Part shown: positions 25,052-34,263 of the stretch, in pieces
How positions within the stretch are numbered: position 1 is the first letter of the stretch
Layout of the letters: each line of letters opens with the position of its first letter
NCBI GenBank assembly: GCA_034435055.1
Contig: DAOTXS010000014.1
Location: 1 to 64,000, forward strand
Direction: 5' to 3'
DNA length: 64,000 nucleotides
From: DAOTXS01 sp034435055
GTDB taxonomy: Bacteria > Chloroflexota > Anaerolineae > UBA4142
Notes under the pieces: model-generated
Databases searched by the model: none
What the model saw: the letters and a program-made list of their open reading frames with translations, nothing else
What the model was told of the DNA's origin: nothing
Translations under genes and position numbers: made by a program

Positions 25052-25978
25052 ATGAAAATTTTCCGACACAAAGTTCTTAGCGCGTTGATCGGGGGAGCAA
25101 TTTTCCTTGCGCTCACCAACGTGCCGGCTTGGGCACAGAATCCTACGCCCGTACTGCCCAAGCCAACGCCGGTGCGGCGAGCGCCAAGCAATACTAACGT
25201 AATTTTTATTCCATTTCTCCAAGTCTCCGGCACTGTCACCCCGCCTGCCGCACCGAAAAAAGGTTTACCCCTCACATACAACGATTGTGCGAGCGCGACT
25301 GCGGTTGGCGCCAAGTGGATTCATGCCTGGTCGACTACTCCCCCGGATTGCGCGGGGATGGAAAATATTCCGATGATTTGGGGCGCAAGCGATGTCAATG
25401 CAACGCTCGGCGGTAATTCACAGTGGATCATCGGATTCAACGAGCCGGACAGCGCGAGTCAAGCTAACCTTTCCCCAGCCGTTGCCGCAACACTGTGGCG
25501 ACAGATCGAGCAAAAATATCCTACTAAAAAATTAGTGGCGCCGACACCCAGCGGCGCCGCGCCCAACTGGCTAGTTGATTTTCGGAATGCGTACATCGCT
25601 GCTTATGGCGCACCGCCGCGTTTCAACGCGCTGGGCGTTCATTGTTACTCGTGGTACGCCGAACTCGGCGATTATGGTTGCATTCCACACACGCGCAAAT
25701 TCATCGATTGGGCAAATGCTTGGAACGTACCAGAAATTTGGGTTACCGAATTTTCATTCTCGCCAACTGCGCCTTCCAGTCTCGATCAATCGCTTCAAGA
25801 AGCCAACACCTATATCACTTGGATGAAAAATCAATCCCTCGTAACCCGTTACGCGTGGTTTGCTTCCAAAATCCAAGGCACAGAATGGTGGGCAATTCCC
25901 ACTTTCCACACACCGATTACGGATTGGAATTCCGGCGCGCTGACTTTATTTGGCAATATGTATCTGCCCCACCAATAA
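25052..25978 (+). CDS. Secreted glycosyl hydrolase, Asl1/GH128-like
   Basis: A 308-residue exported enzyme. An N-terminal signal peptide (KVLSALIGGAIFLALTNVPAWA) is followed by a short Pro-rich linker and a TIM barrel resembling the Asl1-like catalytic domain (GH128, beta-1,3-glucanases). Likely catalytic glutamates are in WIIGFNEPD (acid/base) and IWVTEFSF (nucleophile); VHCYSWY and RYAWFAS line the barrel. The ATG at 25052 is used because longer readings lack a ribosome-binding site. A c-di-GMP riboswitch lies upstream, which suggests that glycan cutting is tied to a sessile/motile switch. Confidence 0.85.
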   Translation: MKIFRHKVLSALIGGAIFLALTNVPAWAQNPTPVLPKPTPVRRAPSNTNVIFIPFLQVSGTVTPPAAPKKGLPLTYNDCASATAVGAKWIHAWSTTPPDCAGMENIPMIWGASDVNATLGGNSQWIIGFNEPDSASQANLSPAVAATLWRQIEQKYPTKKLVAPTPSGAAPNWLVDFRNAYIAAYGAPPRFNALGVHCYSWYAELGDYGCIPHTRKFIDWANAWNVPEIWVTEFSFSPTAPSSLDQSLQEANTYITWMKNQSLVTRYAWFASKIQGTEWWAIPTFHTPITDWNSGALTLFGNMYLPHQ

Positions 25979-25997
25979 GCAGAACCCGCAAGCCCAA

Positions 25998-26035
25998 AAA
26001 AACCTTCGAGCGTTCAAACAACCTCAAAGGTTTTT
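25998..26035. terminator. Bidirectional terminator
   Basis: Stem AAAAACCTT/AAGGTTTTT (25998-26006 with 26027-26035) lies between the convergent glycosidase and ANTAR regulator genes. A/T runs on both sides allow it to act in both directions. Confidence 0.75.
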
Positions 26036-26040
26036 GCGTT

Positions 26041-26622
26041 TTATCCCTTTGCCTCTTGCGCCAGAATGATCGCTTCCGCGATTTCTTTCATCGGCTTGCG
26101 CGTGTTCATACTCATCTTTTGGATCTTGCGAAACGCTTCGGCTTCGGTCAGATGTTGGGTATCCATCAACACGCCTTTGGCGCGATCAACAATCTTGCGC
26201 GTTTCTAACGTCTCTTTGAGATCGCCTACTTCTTTTTGCAATTCACGAAATTCCACAAACCGCGCGAGCGCAATTTCGATGGCGGGTGCGATCTCTTGTT
26301 CGCGAAAAGGTTTGACCATATAACCCACCACGCCGGCTTCGCGCGCGCGATCCACCAAATCGCGTTGACTGTACGCGGTGAGCAAAACGACCGGCGCAAT
26401 TTTTTCCTGCGTCAAAATGCGCGCCGCTTCGATGCCGTCCATGTTCGGCATCTTGATGTCCATAATCACAACATCCGGTTTCAGTTCGCGCGCCAGATTG
26501 ACCGCGCTCTGCCCGTCGCCCACTTCACCGACAACGAGATAACCGAGCGTCGTCAGCATTTCGCGCAAGTCCGCGCGAATGACCGATTCATCGTCCGCAA
26601 TAATTACTCGAGTTCGTTCCAT
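26041..26622 (-). CDS. ANTAR-domain response regulator (PdtaR-like)
   Basis: A 193-residue antiterminator-type response regulator. The receiver domain (1-120) has acidic residues in IIADDES, the phospho-acceptor Asp in VVIMDIKMP, Thr in VLLTAYS and Lys in YMVKPF. A coiled-coil linker leads to the ANTAR domain (about 130-190; RAKGVLMDTQHLTEAEAFRKIQ). Phosphorylated ANTAR proteins bind paired RNA stem-loops and prevent termination. It overlaps the sensor kinase gene by 19 bp, so the two form a two-component pair like PdtaS/PdtaR. Its RNA targets are unknown. Confidence 0.93.
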   Translation of the reverse strand: MERTRVIIADDESVIRADLREMLTTLGYLVVGEVGDGQSAVNLARELKPDVVIMDIKMPNMDGIEAARILTQEKIAPVVLLTAYSQRDLVDRAREAGVVGYMVKPFREQEIAPAIEIALARFVEFRELQKEVGDLKETLETRKIVDRAKGVLMDTQHLTEAEAFRKIQKMSMNTRKPMKEIAEAIILAQEAKG

Positions 26623-28118
26623 TTGTCTTCGCCTCCAAGAGCCACTTTGGGAAATCGGACGATAGCCGACACCCCGTGATCGCTCTGTAAATCTATTTGT
26701 CCTTTCAAATCTTGAGTCACCAACATTTGCACGATGCGCAAACCCAGCGAATCGACGCGATCCAAACTGAAATCGGGTGGGAGCGCGCGCCCATCGTCGT
26801 GGATGATCAAGCCGACCGCGTCGCCGTGATCTTGAAACGTGAGTGTGATCGCTCCGCGCGTCGTCCCAGCCACGTCACGCAAATCATAACCGTGCTCCAG
26901 CGCATTTTGTAATAACTCGTTAATAATCAACGCGCACGAAGTTGCTTGACGCGCCGGCAGATAGATATTGGGCCCCGTAACTGTAAATTGAATCTGCGGT
27001 TCAGGTTCGAGCAAGCCGGCTTGAATTTGCTGAGTGATTCGTTGCGCAATGTCGCGGATGTTGATGGCACGCGAATTTTGTGCGGATAGGAATTCGTGAA
27101 TGACTGCCACACTCAACACCCGGCTTACCGCTTCAGCAAGCGCGGCTTTGGCTTCGTTCGTTTTCAAGCGCCGTGCCTGCATGCGCAACAGCGAGGCGAC
27201 GGTTTGCAAATCGTTTTTGACGCGATGATGCAGTTCTTTGATCATCGTCGTCTGAATCAACATTTCGCGCGCGCGTTTTTGCGCTTCGGTGTCGTCGTGA
27301 ATCAGTAACAGCACGAGCGTCGGCGCAGAACGCATTGGCGCAAGAATCGACGCGCGCTCAGAACGAACAATCGGAATAACTTTTTTGATCCAGTTGCGTC
27401 CGCGTTCTTCGAACACTTCTTCCACACATCGTCGCGTGGTCAATGCGCGCCGCACCAACTCATCGTCGCGCGTTTCGAGATAACTCAATGGCTTGCCGAC
27501 CAACTGCTCGCCAAATCCAATGTTGCGATACAGATTCGTCGCAATGCCGCTCATATAACGAATCGTCTCATCCGCATCAACGATGATGATGCCGTCGTGT
27601 TCGCCAAAAGGTGTCAGCGCGTCTACACCCGCTGGCTCACCGCGTAACGCAACTTGCTGAAACATTTTCAGTACGCGCTGAAATACTTCACTCCGCCGTT
27701 TGAGTCGTTCGCTTTCCAACGAATTCGTTTCGATCATCAAGCCGCCGATGACGCGCCCACCGTCGTCTTCGATGGGGTATGCTTCTTGCACCGTGGGTGC
27801 GGGCGTACCCTCCACCGTGCCAGAGGGCGGGTACTCGCGTTGACCGCGCGCATATTGTCGCGTTTCGATGGCACGGAACAACGCCGCTGCGTCCGCGCGC
27901 GCAAGAAGCTCGCCGATCAATGACTCGCGATGTACCGGCGCAATCGAATGAGGGCGGGCATGCGCAATCACTTGAACCCGATTATTTTCCGCGGACGCGG
28001 GCACACCCACCACAATATCCGCGCGGCTAAGATCGGCGAGCAGCGGAATGACTTGGTCGATTTTGGCGAGCAGGGTTGCCTGTCGCGGTTCTAATTTTGC
28101 AAGGACGTCAGTGTCCAT
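26604..28118 (-). CDS. Sensor histidine kinase, PdtaS-like (HisKA_2)
   Basis: A 504-residue soluble sensor kinase. The N-terminal GAF-like domain (about 1-150) resembles the PdtaS GAF domain, followed by a PAS domain (about 165-290; HDGIIIVDADETIRYMSG). The HisKA_2 dimerisation domain contains the phospho-acceptor His in KELHHRVKNDLQTVASLL, and the ATPase domain shows LIINELLQNALEHGY and a C-terminal GLRIVQMLV. No membrane segments, so the signal is cytoplasmic. It precedes and overlaps its ANTAR partner. The ligand is unknown. Confidence 0.92.
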   Translation of the reverse strand: MDTDVLAKLEPRQATLLAKIDQVIPLLADLSRADIVVGVPASAENNRVQVIAHARPHSIAPVHRESLIGELLARADAAALFRAIETRQYARGQREYPPSGTVEGTPAPTVQEAYPIEDDGGRVIGGLMIETNSLESERLKRRSEVFQRVLKMFQQVALRGEPAGVDALTPFGEHDGIIIVDADETIRYMSGIATNLYRNIGFGEQLVGKPLSYLETRDDELVRRALTTRRCVEEVFEERGRNWIKKVIPIVRSERASILAPMRSAPTLVLLLIHDDTEAQKRAREMLIQTTMIKELHHRVKNDLQTVASLLRMQARRLKTNEAKAALAEAVSRVLSVAVIHEFLSAQNSRAINIRDIAQRITQQIQAGLLEPEPQIQFTVTGPNIYLPARQATSCALIINELLQNALEHGYDLRDVAGTTRGAITLTFQDHGDAVGLIIHDDGRALPPDFSLDRVDSLGLRIVQMLVTQDLKGQIDLQSDHGVSAIVRFPKVALGGEDKWNELE

Positions 28119-28131
28119 CTCAATTCAGCAA

Positions 28132-28157
28132 GAAAAAAGCCGAGGTGTTGTGCCTCG
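28132..28157 (-). terminator. Terminator after tRNA-Pro
   Basis: On the minus strand a 5-bp GC-rich hairpin (28153-28157 with 28141-28145) runs into a T6 tract at 28133-28138. It separates tRNA-Pro from the sensor kinase gene that follows. Two further small hairpins (28179-28193 and 28190-28203) precede it. Confidence 0.6.
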
Positions 28158-28212
28158 ACTCCTTCCGAATATTCCAAAGAGGTGCATCACCTCAGCGTTG
28201 AGGAGCCAATCC

Positions 28213-28288
<76 letters not shown>

Positions 28289-28301
28289 ATTTCCAAATTC
28301 G

Positions 28302-28330
28302 ATTATAGCATCGAGTTTGCGATTTTGCAA
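28302..28330 (-). promoter_or_regulatory. Sigma-70 promoter of tRNA-Pro
   Basis: On the minus strand TTGCAA (28325-28330) and TATAAT (28302-28307) are separated by 17 bp. Transcription would start about 7 bp before the mature tRNA 5' end, a usual distance. Confidence 0.75.
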
Positions 28331-28521
28331 ATTATCGCATCAAATTTTCTTCCCGCGCCAGTTTACAAAGATTTTGCATCCGGTTTACATTTTGCTAAAC
28401 GCCACGTGCTAAAATATCGACGTACCGGATTTTGATTTTTCGACCAGATCGCAATACAATACGTTTGTAACCCGGCATAACGCTATTTGCAAACCACATC
28501 CTGCCCAAGGGAGGGTCGAAA

Positions 28522-31443
28522 ATGAAACCCCTTTTGCCTCTGAAAACTTTTGGCGTTACCATTCTGTGCCTTTTGCTGGTCGCATGCACATCGACGCCGC
28601 AAGCCAGTGCGCCAACTCTCCCCCCTGCCGCACCGACCTTTGCGCCGACAACTATTCCAACCAGCAAGCCAACTCAACCCGCCACAACCAACGGCGATCA
28701 CCTCTTATCCGAAATTCGTTTTGCCGACACGGGCTCCACAATGCTGGGCGATTGGTGGACTGAAGTTGTTGCCACGCCGACGAAATGGGAACCCGGCTTG
28801 CCACTCAAAATCCAAGCAACGCTCAAAATCTACGATACGCAATTCCATTTGCTCAGCCAAAAATTCAAGATCGATGGTTTCGTTGCGCTCGTCACGGCAG
28901 AGCGTACATTCGATGCAGAAGGTCATTTGCGTTTGCCCAGCGATGAACGGATGTCCACACTCATCACCGTCACCGGTCTCCCCATCGAAGGCGGAACGCA
29001 AGGCGCGGTGAGCAAGCGCGTCGGTTATACTTTTCGCACGCCGGTCGATGAACTATTGACCGTGCCGCTGACCGCAACGAAAAAAATCGACAATTACCGT
29101 GAGGTCGCGTTCAACTTTTCAACCAAACTTCCAACCGATCTGCCGCCGGGTTTGTATCGTTTGCGCATCGATTACGGGATCACGGCGAACAAACGCAACT
29201 ATAATTTGAATGCCGAAGCATTTGCCAAGCGTGGTTTCCCCAAAGGTCCGTGTGATTCGGAAATTTATTCGCCGCCGATTCCAGCAAGCACGAAACACAT
29301 CAGCGGCAAGATGATCGACGCCTCGACAATCAAGCCGCGCATCCCTTGGGTCTTGCTCGCTAACTACAACTCGAATGGCTATCGTGGCGTGGTGGCGAAT
29401 GAAGACCAACCGTACTTTGGACTCTCGAACCGCAACATTATTCAAGACGACGTGATCCTGCCGATGTACGACGAGAATAATCCGAAAAATGTTTTGGCGT
29501 ACTCACTCGAACCGGTTTTCCCGGCGGACACAATTTCGCAACGCCAGAATATTCCCTGGGATTACACCCAAGGACAATTATCGATTCAAGTTACACAACC
29601 GGACGGCAAGACCATCGACCTTGGAACAGCCCCGTTTGTCGCCAAAGCCGGCGCTGGCATCACAACCAAGAATCCCAAATTCACCCAATGGAAACCACCG
29701 TTGTATGGACAGTACACGGTCAAAGCAATCGGTTGGACGGTAGATAAATGGGGCAATCGCTATGAAGGCGGCGGGACGTACAAATTCTGGATTGCAAAAC
29801 GAATGACCCTGGCGACCGCGACATTTCAGGGACAAGCGTACCCGGTCGGCAATCGGTACGGACGCGACATTGGTTTTTCGCCCGCCGTTCCCGCCGATGT
29901 TACGGTAACGGCAACCCTCTTTGTCAACTCGGATCCGAAACAAGCCAAGACGATCACGTACTCTGGCAAAGCATCGGCAGGTGGAATTTTTGGCGCGGCG
30001 CAAGGAATGCAACCGCTGAACTTTGACGCGCCCGGCGAATATTTTGCCCAGGTGCTGGCAAAGTACACCGATGCAGACGGGCATCTCTGGGTTTCGACGA
30101 TGAAGCACGCCGGCGTCGTTTATCCCACCGACACGCCGATTGTCGCGCACGGAAAAAAATTATCGCTGGGCGGCAAAATCGTCGAACGCGGTGAAAAGAA
30201 ATCAGAGGGCTGGCACAATTTGCAGACCGACGAACAGCAACTCGATCACATCAACTTTCCGTACAACGCCGGCGATGTGTTGCTGATTGCGGCGGAGTAC
30301 GAAGGCGCAAACAAAATCGAGCCGGTGTTATCGTGGGAGTACAAAGCCGCGCCGGCGTACGATCCGAATATTCAAAGCATCGGGAGTACAAACGTGCGCT
30401 TGCAAACATCGAACGGCTATTCGCCGCACCTGTTCCCGGAATATATCACCGATTGGCAGTATTATTATGCGGCGGGACCGCGCCCCGGTTTTATGGGACG
30501 CTTTCTCGTCGGCGAGGATGGGGTGCGCGCGCCGTACTGGCCCACGACGAACACGAATTTCGGCGGGCAGATCAACGCATCGAACAATGGAGATTCCCCC
30601 GGCGAAATCTATCGCCTGCTTGGTGGCGTGGTCATTCGCAATCAAAACCTGAAACCGATGTACGCCGGGTATATGGCAACCGCATTTATTTTGCCGAAAG
30701 GATCGAACAACAATCGCGTCATCGCACCCGGCTCCGAAGAGATTATGGGACCGACCGGCGAAAAAGCGCGCATCTTTCTGGCGATGAACGCACGACCTGG
30801 AATGGTGTACGACGCCGGCACAACCTTTGTCCCGGCATTTCAAATCGATCCGATGTTGCCGGTCAATATGAAATTCACTTTATACTATCCCGATGGTCGG
30901 CAAGTTGTTGCAGCCGGCATCGGCGACGCGGGCGGCGCGTGGGCTGGCACGGAACGCTGGACACTCGATGTGCCGGGTTTGTATCGCTACACAGTGGACG
31001 GCGAGTGGAACGGTTACAAAGCGCTCGTGCCCGGCTTGCCCAAGAATGGCGGCGAAATCTACGTTGTCGAAAAGCAAAAACCGGCGAACGCGCCCGGCAT
31101 CACGTTCAACCTGCCACCGCTGTCCAAATTCGACCCGGCGAAACCGACCAAGTTTACCGGCGTAAGCACCGCGAAAGAAATCAATTATGCGATGATTATT
31201 CCGGGCGCGGTCCTCGCGCAAGGCGTGATCCCGGTGACAAACGGCAAGTTCGAGTTCACATTCGACCCGGCATCGCTTCACAGCATCGCGCAGACGTATG
31301 ATGTGAAAAATCAGGTGAGCGGCAGAACCGAACTTGCGGACGTAGTGCATCTCACCTTCTTCGCGAAAGAGACATCACCGACGACGTATCACTCGTTTGT
31401 GCGGTTGATTATTCGCGGGAACACGGTGAATTACACGCGCTAG
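28522..31443 (+). CDS. Large lipoprotein of unknown function
   Basis: A 973-residue exported protein that I do not recognise. A lipoprotein signal (TILCLLLVACTS, Cys at about residue 22) is followed by a Thr/Pro linker to about residue 58. The rest is predicted to be beta-rich, with several blocks that look like immunoglobulin-like or bacterial surface modules (GLYRLRIDYG, GQYTVKAIGWTVDKWG, GEYFAQVLAKYTDADG, GLYRYTVDGEWNG). No catalytic motif or transmembrane segment after the signal is visible. It is a single-gene unit, closed by a strong terminator. A surface or binding role is a guess. Confidence 0.75.
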   Translation: MKPLLPLKTFGVTILCLLLVACTSTPQASAPTLPPAAPTFAPTTIPTSKPTQPATTNGDHLLSEIRFADTGSTMLGDWWTEVVATPTKWEPGLPLKIQATLKIYDTQFHLLSQKFKIDGFVALVTAERTFDAEGHLRLPSDERMSTLITVTGLPIEGGTQGAVSKRVGYTFRTPVDELLTVPLTATKKIDNYREVAFNFSTKLPTDLPPGLYRLRIDYGITANKRNYNLNAEAFAKRGFPKGPCDSEIYSPPIPASTKHISGKMIDASTIKPRIPWVLLANYNSNGYRGVVANEDQPYFGLSNRNIIQDDVILPMYDENNPKNVLAYSLEPVFPADTISQRQNIPWDYTQGQLSIQVTQPDGKTIDLGTAPFVAKAGAGITTKNPKFTQWKPPLYGQYTVKAIGWTVDKWGNRYEGGGTYKFWIAKRMTLATATFQGQAYPVGNRYGRDIGFSPAVPADVTVTATLFVNSDPKQAKTITYSGKASAGGIFGAAQGMQPLNFDAPGEYFAQVLAKYTDADGHLWVSTMKHAGVVYPTDTPIVAHGKKLSLGGKIVERGEKKSEGWHNLQTDEQQLDHINFPYNAGDVLLIAAEYEGANKIEPVLSWEYKAAPAYDPNIQSIGSTNVRLQTSNGYSPHLFPEYITDWQYYYAAGPRPGFMGRFLVGEDGVRAPYWPTTNTNFGGQINASNNGDSPGEIYRLLGGVVIRNQNLKPMYAGYMATAFILPKGSNNNRVIAPGSEEIMGPTGEKARIFLAMNARPGMVYDAGTTFVPAFQIDPMLPVNMKFTLYYPDGRQVVAAGIGDAGGAWAGTERWTLDVPGLYRYTVDGEWNGYKALVPGLPKNGGEIYVVEKQKPANAPGITFNLPPLSKFDPAKPTKFTGVSTAKEINYAMIIPGAVLAQGVIPVTNGKFEFTFDPASLHSIAQTYDVKNQVSGRTELADVVHLTFFAKETSPTTYHSFVRLIIRGNTVNYTR

Positions 31444-31449
31444 AACAAA

Positions 31450-31481
31450 TCAGGGGCTTGTCTAATTAGACAAGCCCCTGA
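31450..31481. terminator. Strong palindromic terminator
   Basis: A perfect 32-bp palindrome centred at about 31465 (arms beginning TCAGGGGCTTGTCTAA), followed by TTTATTG on the plus strand. It ends the large lipoprotein gene and, from the other side, could also serve the NrfD-cytochrome operon, whose last stop is about 190 bp away. The rest of the 226-bp gap shows nothing recognisable. Confidence 0.8.
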
Positions 31482-31669
31482 TTTATTGCCATCGTATTCA
31501 TTCCCAGCTATGTCATCTTTCGCAGCAGAAAGTAACTCACTTGCCGGAATCTCACTAAGGAACATCTGTGATATCAACTAATGGTGCTAGTACAAGTTTC
31601 GCGCTTTGATTTTGCTACGCGCCACTTGAATCTCACAACAATGCACTTGCAAATTCACACCATTCGTTA

Positions 31670-33496
31670 TTACGGCTTATGGGAAGGCAACAATTTTAGA
31701 ACAGCTTTTTCGGCATCATTGGGTTGATGGCACGTTGGACAGCGAGGGAGATTCTCCTTTTTTTGAACTATCCCCTCGCGTTGATGGCAAGATAGACAAC
31801 GATTATGAAAGGCATCGACGTAACTCGGAGCAACATAATTGAACTCGATTACTTGACCTTCCGGGGACACCATTTTTTCATGACATTCGTTGCAATCAAC
31901 CGCGCTGGAGGCAACGTGCTCCCCAATGTGACATTCGCCACATGACCCATTGCCACCCAACGTTTTTTGATGAAATGTGTGATCGAAAATAGATGTTGGT
32001 CGATACATATCGCGGTGACATTCCCAGCAGGGAGTTGCATTATCCTCTGGTTTACTCAAATGGTGGCACGCAGCGCAAGCCTGTTCTTCGCTCGTCGTTT
32101 GTTTCTTTTGGCGTAACTGATGTTCCGCGTGATCAAAATGTACGCCTACCTTGTTCCGATTGCCGTCAATCCACAACATATCGCCTCCAAGGGCGCTCCT
32201 CACCTCTGTGGGCGGCATCATCTGCCCCTGCACCACTTGGGAGGGGAAAAATGCAAATGCCCCAGCAATTGCAAGCAGCGCAATCAGAGATCGGCGGGGC
32301 AGGGGGTTATACCAACGATCATCCTGATCGAAAAAGAAGGTTGGACCTGAAATACCCTGGCGAGCATGGTGTTTCGCTGGTACGCCAAAGACGTTGAAGG
32401 TTTCGACCATCGAGAGAAACGCCAGACTAATGGCGGAGAAAATTCCCAAGGTGATCATCAATTCGATCAGGGATGGAAAATAGGATACGCCTGGCGGACG
32501 ATGATGGGCAATCACGCTGACGGACAATCGATACAAAATCATCCCTGACACAGTTAGAACGGCGCACGTCACCAGGCCGATTTGATTCCGACGCACACGT
32601 GGCATCGAGAGTAAGAGGGCTGGGATCAGTCCGCTGAGTACGATCTCGAACAGGAACAGTATGCCTTGGGGCGATCCGTCAAACGGAGTCAGAATAAAAC
32701 CACGATAAACCAAATCGCCGATGCGCAAGCCCAGATAGAGCCACAGTACGACCGCCGCGGCTTTGCCCAGCCCCGCGAAAAGATTTAGCGGTACGGTGTG
32801 ATTGTAAAGATATGCCGAGACAAATGCTTCCAAGATAACTGTCATCAATCCTAACGCCACAGCCGATACAAAAAAGAGGATGGGTTGAATCGGACTGTAC
32901 CACAAAGGATGAAGGCGGTACGGCATGATCAAGAAAAGTGAACCGAGCGAGGATTGGTGCAGGGTCGACAGAACGATTCCCAGAATGACCAAGGGTAAAG
33001 TCAACCGTTTGAGGACAATCAAGAGGATGTGGAAAAGAGGAGAACGGAACCAAGGATGCTCAAGGACAGTCGGAACGAACTCAAGAAACAAGACCGTGGT
33101 GTACAGCATCACGCACCAAGCCACTTCAAACATCACTGAATGGGGTTGCCAATTGACGATAGGCTTCCAAATGTGCCACGGCAACCCCAAGTCGCAAAGT
33201 AATGCCAAGATGACCGAGAGATAGCCGAGGAACGCGGTAAGAATCGCCGGACGAAGCAAAGGACGGTACGCTTCCAGATGAAAGATATAAACAGCGGCGG
33301 CGATGGTAAATCCGCCGGCAGCCAGCGCCACTCCGCCCAACAAATCAAAGCCGATCCAGAACCCCCATGGCGTTGCGTCGTTCAACCCGGTTGTAGCGCC
33401 CAGCCCGTATGTGAAACGCAGAATCACTGCAACCAGACCGGCGGCAGTACACGCCCAAAGCAAATCTTTGACGATGGTTGCTCTGTGCTGATTCAT
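31670..33496 (-). CDS. NrfD/HybB-type quinone-linked membrane subunit fused to six-haem cytochrome c
   Basis: A 608-residue fusion. Residues 1-395 are a polytopic NrfD/HybB/DsrP-type membrane domain with about ten helices (ATPWGFWIGFDLLGGVALAAGG is the family's N-terminal mark), which exchanges electrons with menaquinone. After another membrane segment (SLIALLAIAGAFAFF, about 400-415) comes a c7-type cytochrome domain (about 440-608) with six haem motifs: CAACH, CWECH, CGECH, CNECH, CLSCH and CPTCH, plus several distal His. The haem domain must face outside for haem attachment. In Dsr and Hmc complexes these are separate proteins, so the fusion is unusual. It is the last gene of the operon and overlaps the iron-sulfur gene by 4 bp. 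Confidence 0.9.
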   Translation of the reverse strand: MNQHRATIVKDLLWACTAAGLVAVILRFTYGLGATTGLNDATPWGFWIGFDLLGGVALAAGGFTIAAAVYIFHLEAYRPLLRPAILTAFLGYLSVILALLCDLGLPWHIWKPIVNWQPHSVMFEVAWCVMLYTTVLFLEFVPTVLEHPWFRSPLFHILLIVLKRLTLPLVILGIVLSTLHQSSLGSLFLIMPYRLHPLWYSPIQPILFFVSAVALGLMTVILEAFVSAYLYNHTVPLNLFAGLGKAAAVVLWLYLGLRIGDLVYRGFILTPFDGSPQGILFLFEIVLSGLIPALLLSMPRVRRNQIGLVTCAVLTVSGMILYRLSVSVIAHHRPPGVSYFPSLIELMITLGIFSAISLAFLSMVETFNVFGVPAKHHARQGISGPTFFFDQDDRWYNPLPRRSLIALLAIAGAFAFFPSQVVQGQMMPPTEVRSALGGDMLWIDGNRNKVGVHFDHAEHQLRQKKQTTSEEQACAACHHLSKPEDNATPCWECHRDMYRPTSIFDHTFHQKTLGGNGSCGECHIGEHVASSAVDCNECHEKMVSPEGQVIEFNYVAPSYVDAFHNRCLSCHQREGIVQKKENLPRCPTCHQPNDAEKAVLKLLPSHKP

Positions 33497-34263
33497 CCGA
33501 TTTCTCCTCCTGCGGGAGAATCAGTTTTTGCCGACATTAGTTTCATCCGCCGCTGAATCACCCACCACGTACCTGTCATCAATGCCATCACGCCCAAAGA
33601 CGTTGGCGCGACAAGCGCTGTGGCAATCGCAGTGAAATTCGGCAGGGATGTGGTGCCAGGGATACCATAGTAGCCAAAGGCATCGAGAGGAATATCGGAA
33701 ACGTACAGAATGCAAGTCCCACCGGCGTCGTGTTCACCATACACTTTCTGGACAAATTGGGTTGGCGCGCGACTAATCAAGTGATGGGCTTGGGCAATCA
33801 AATCCTCGCGTTGCCCAAAGATCAATGCTTGGTTGGGACACGCTTCCACACACGCCGGCAATTTTCCCTCTCTCAGTCTTGGGTAACACAGTGTACACTT
33901 GCGCACGTACGGTACCAAAGATTCCCAAGCGTAGCGCGGAACGCCAAAGGGACACGCCATCATACAGTATCGACAACCCAAGCATCGCGAAGGGTCGTAG
34001 ATGACCGGACCTTCGCAAGTTTTGGTCATCGCACCTACCGGGCAAGCCGACACGCACGCGGGTTCCAAACAGTGAAGACAACTTTTGCGAAAATAACGTT
34101 CTCCAGATTGCGGCACTACCGCGACCCATCGTTGGGATGACAAGCCATCTGCCAAATGTTGCGGAAGGGGGAAATGCCTCTCAAGACGATTGACCGCAAC
34201 ACAGGCAGCAACACATTCGTTACAACCAAGACAGCGTGTAATATCGCACAAGATACCGATCAT
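33493..34263 (-). CDS. Four-cluster ferredoxin-like subunit (HmcB/DsrO/HybA-type)
   Basis: A 256-residue iron-sulfur electron carrier. Four [4Fe-4S] motifs can be read: CLGCNECVAAC, CLHCLEPACVSACP, CLGCRYCMMACP and CTLCYP with a paired CVEACP. A C-terminal membrane helix (about 222-245) anchors it. Unlike DsrO or HybA there is no Tat signal; the protein starts MIGILCDITRC, so it probably sits on the cytoplasmic side. ATG 34263 is chosen because it overlaps the cytochrome b stop (ATGA) and follows GGGAGG. It likely links the NrfD subunit to the DsrK-like subunit. Confidence 0.9.
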   Translation of the reverse strand: MIGILCDITRCLGCNECVAACVAVNRLERHFPLPQHLADGLSSQRWVAVVPQSGERYFRKSCLHCLEPACVSACPVGAMTKTCEGPVIYDPSRCLGCRYCMMACPFGVPRYAWESLVPYVRKCTLCYPRLREGKLPACVEACPNQALIFGQREDLIAQAHHLISRAPTQFVQKVYGEHDAGGTCILYVSDIPLDAFGYYGIPGTTSLPNFTAIATALVAPTSLGVMALMTGTWWVIQRRMKLMSAKTDSPAGGEIG

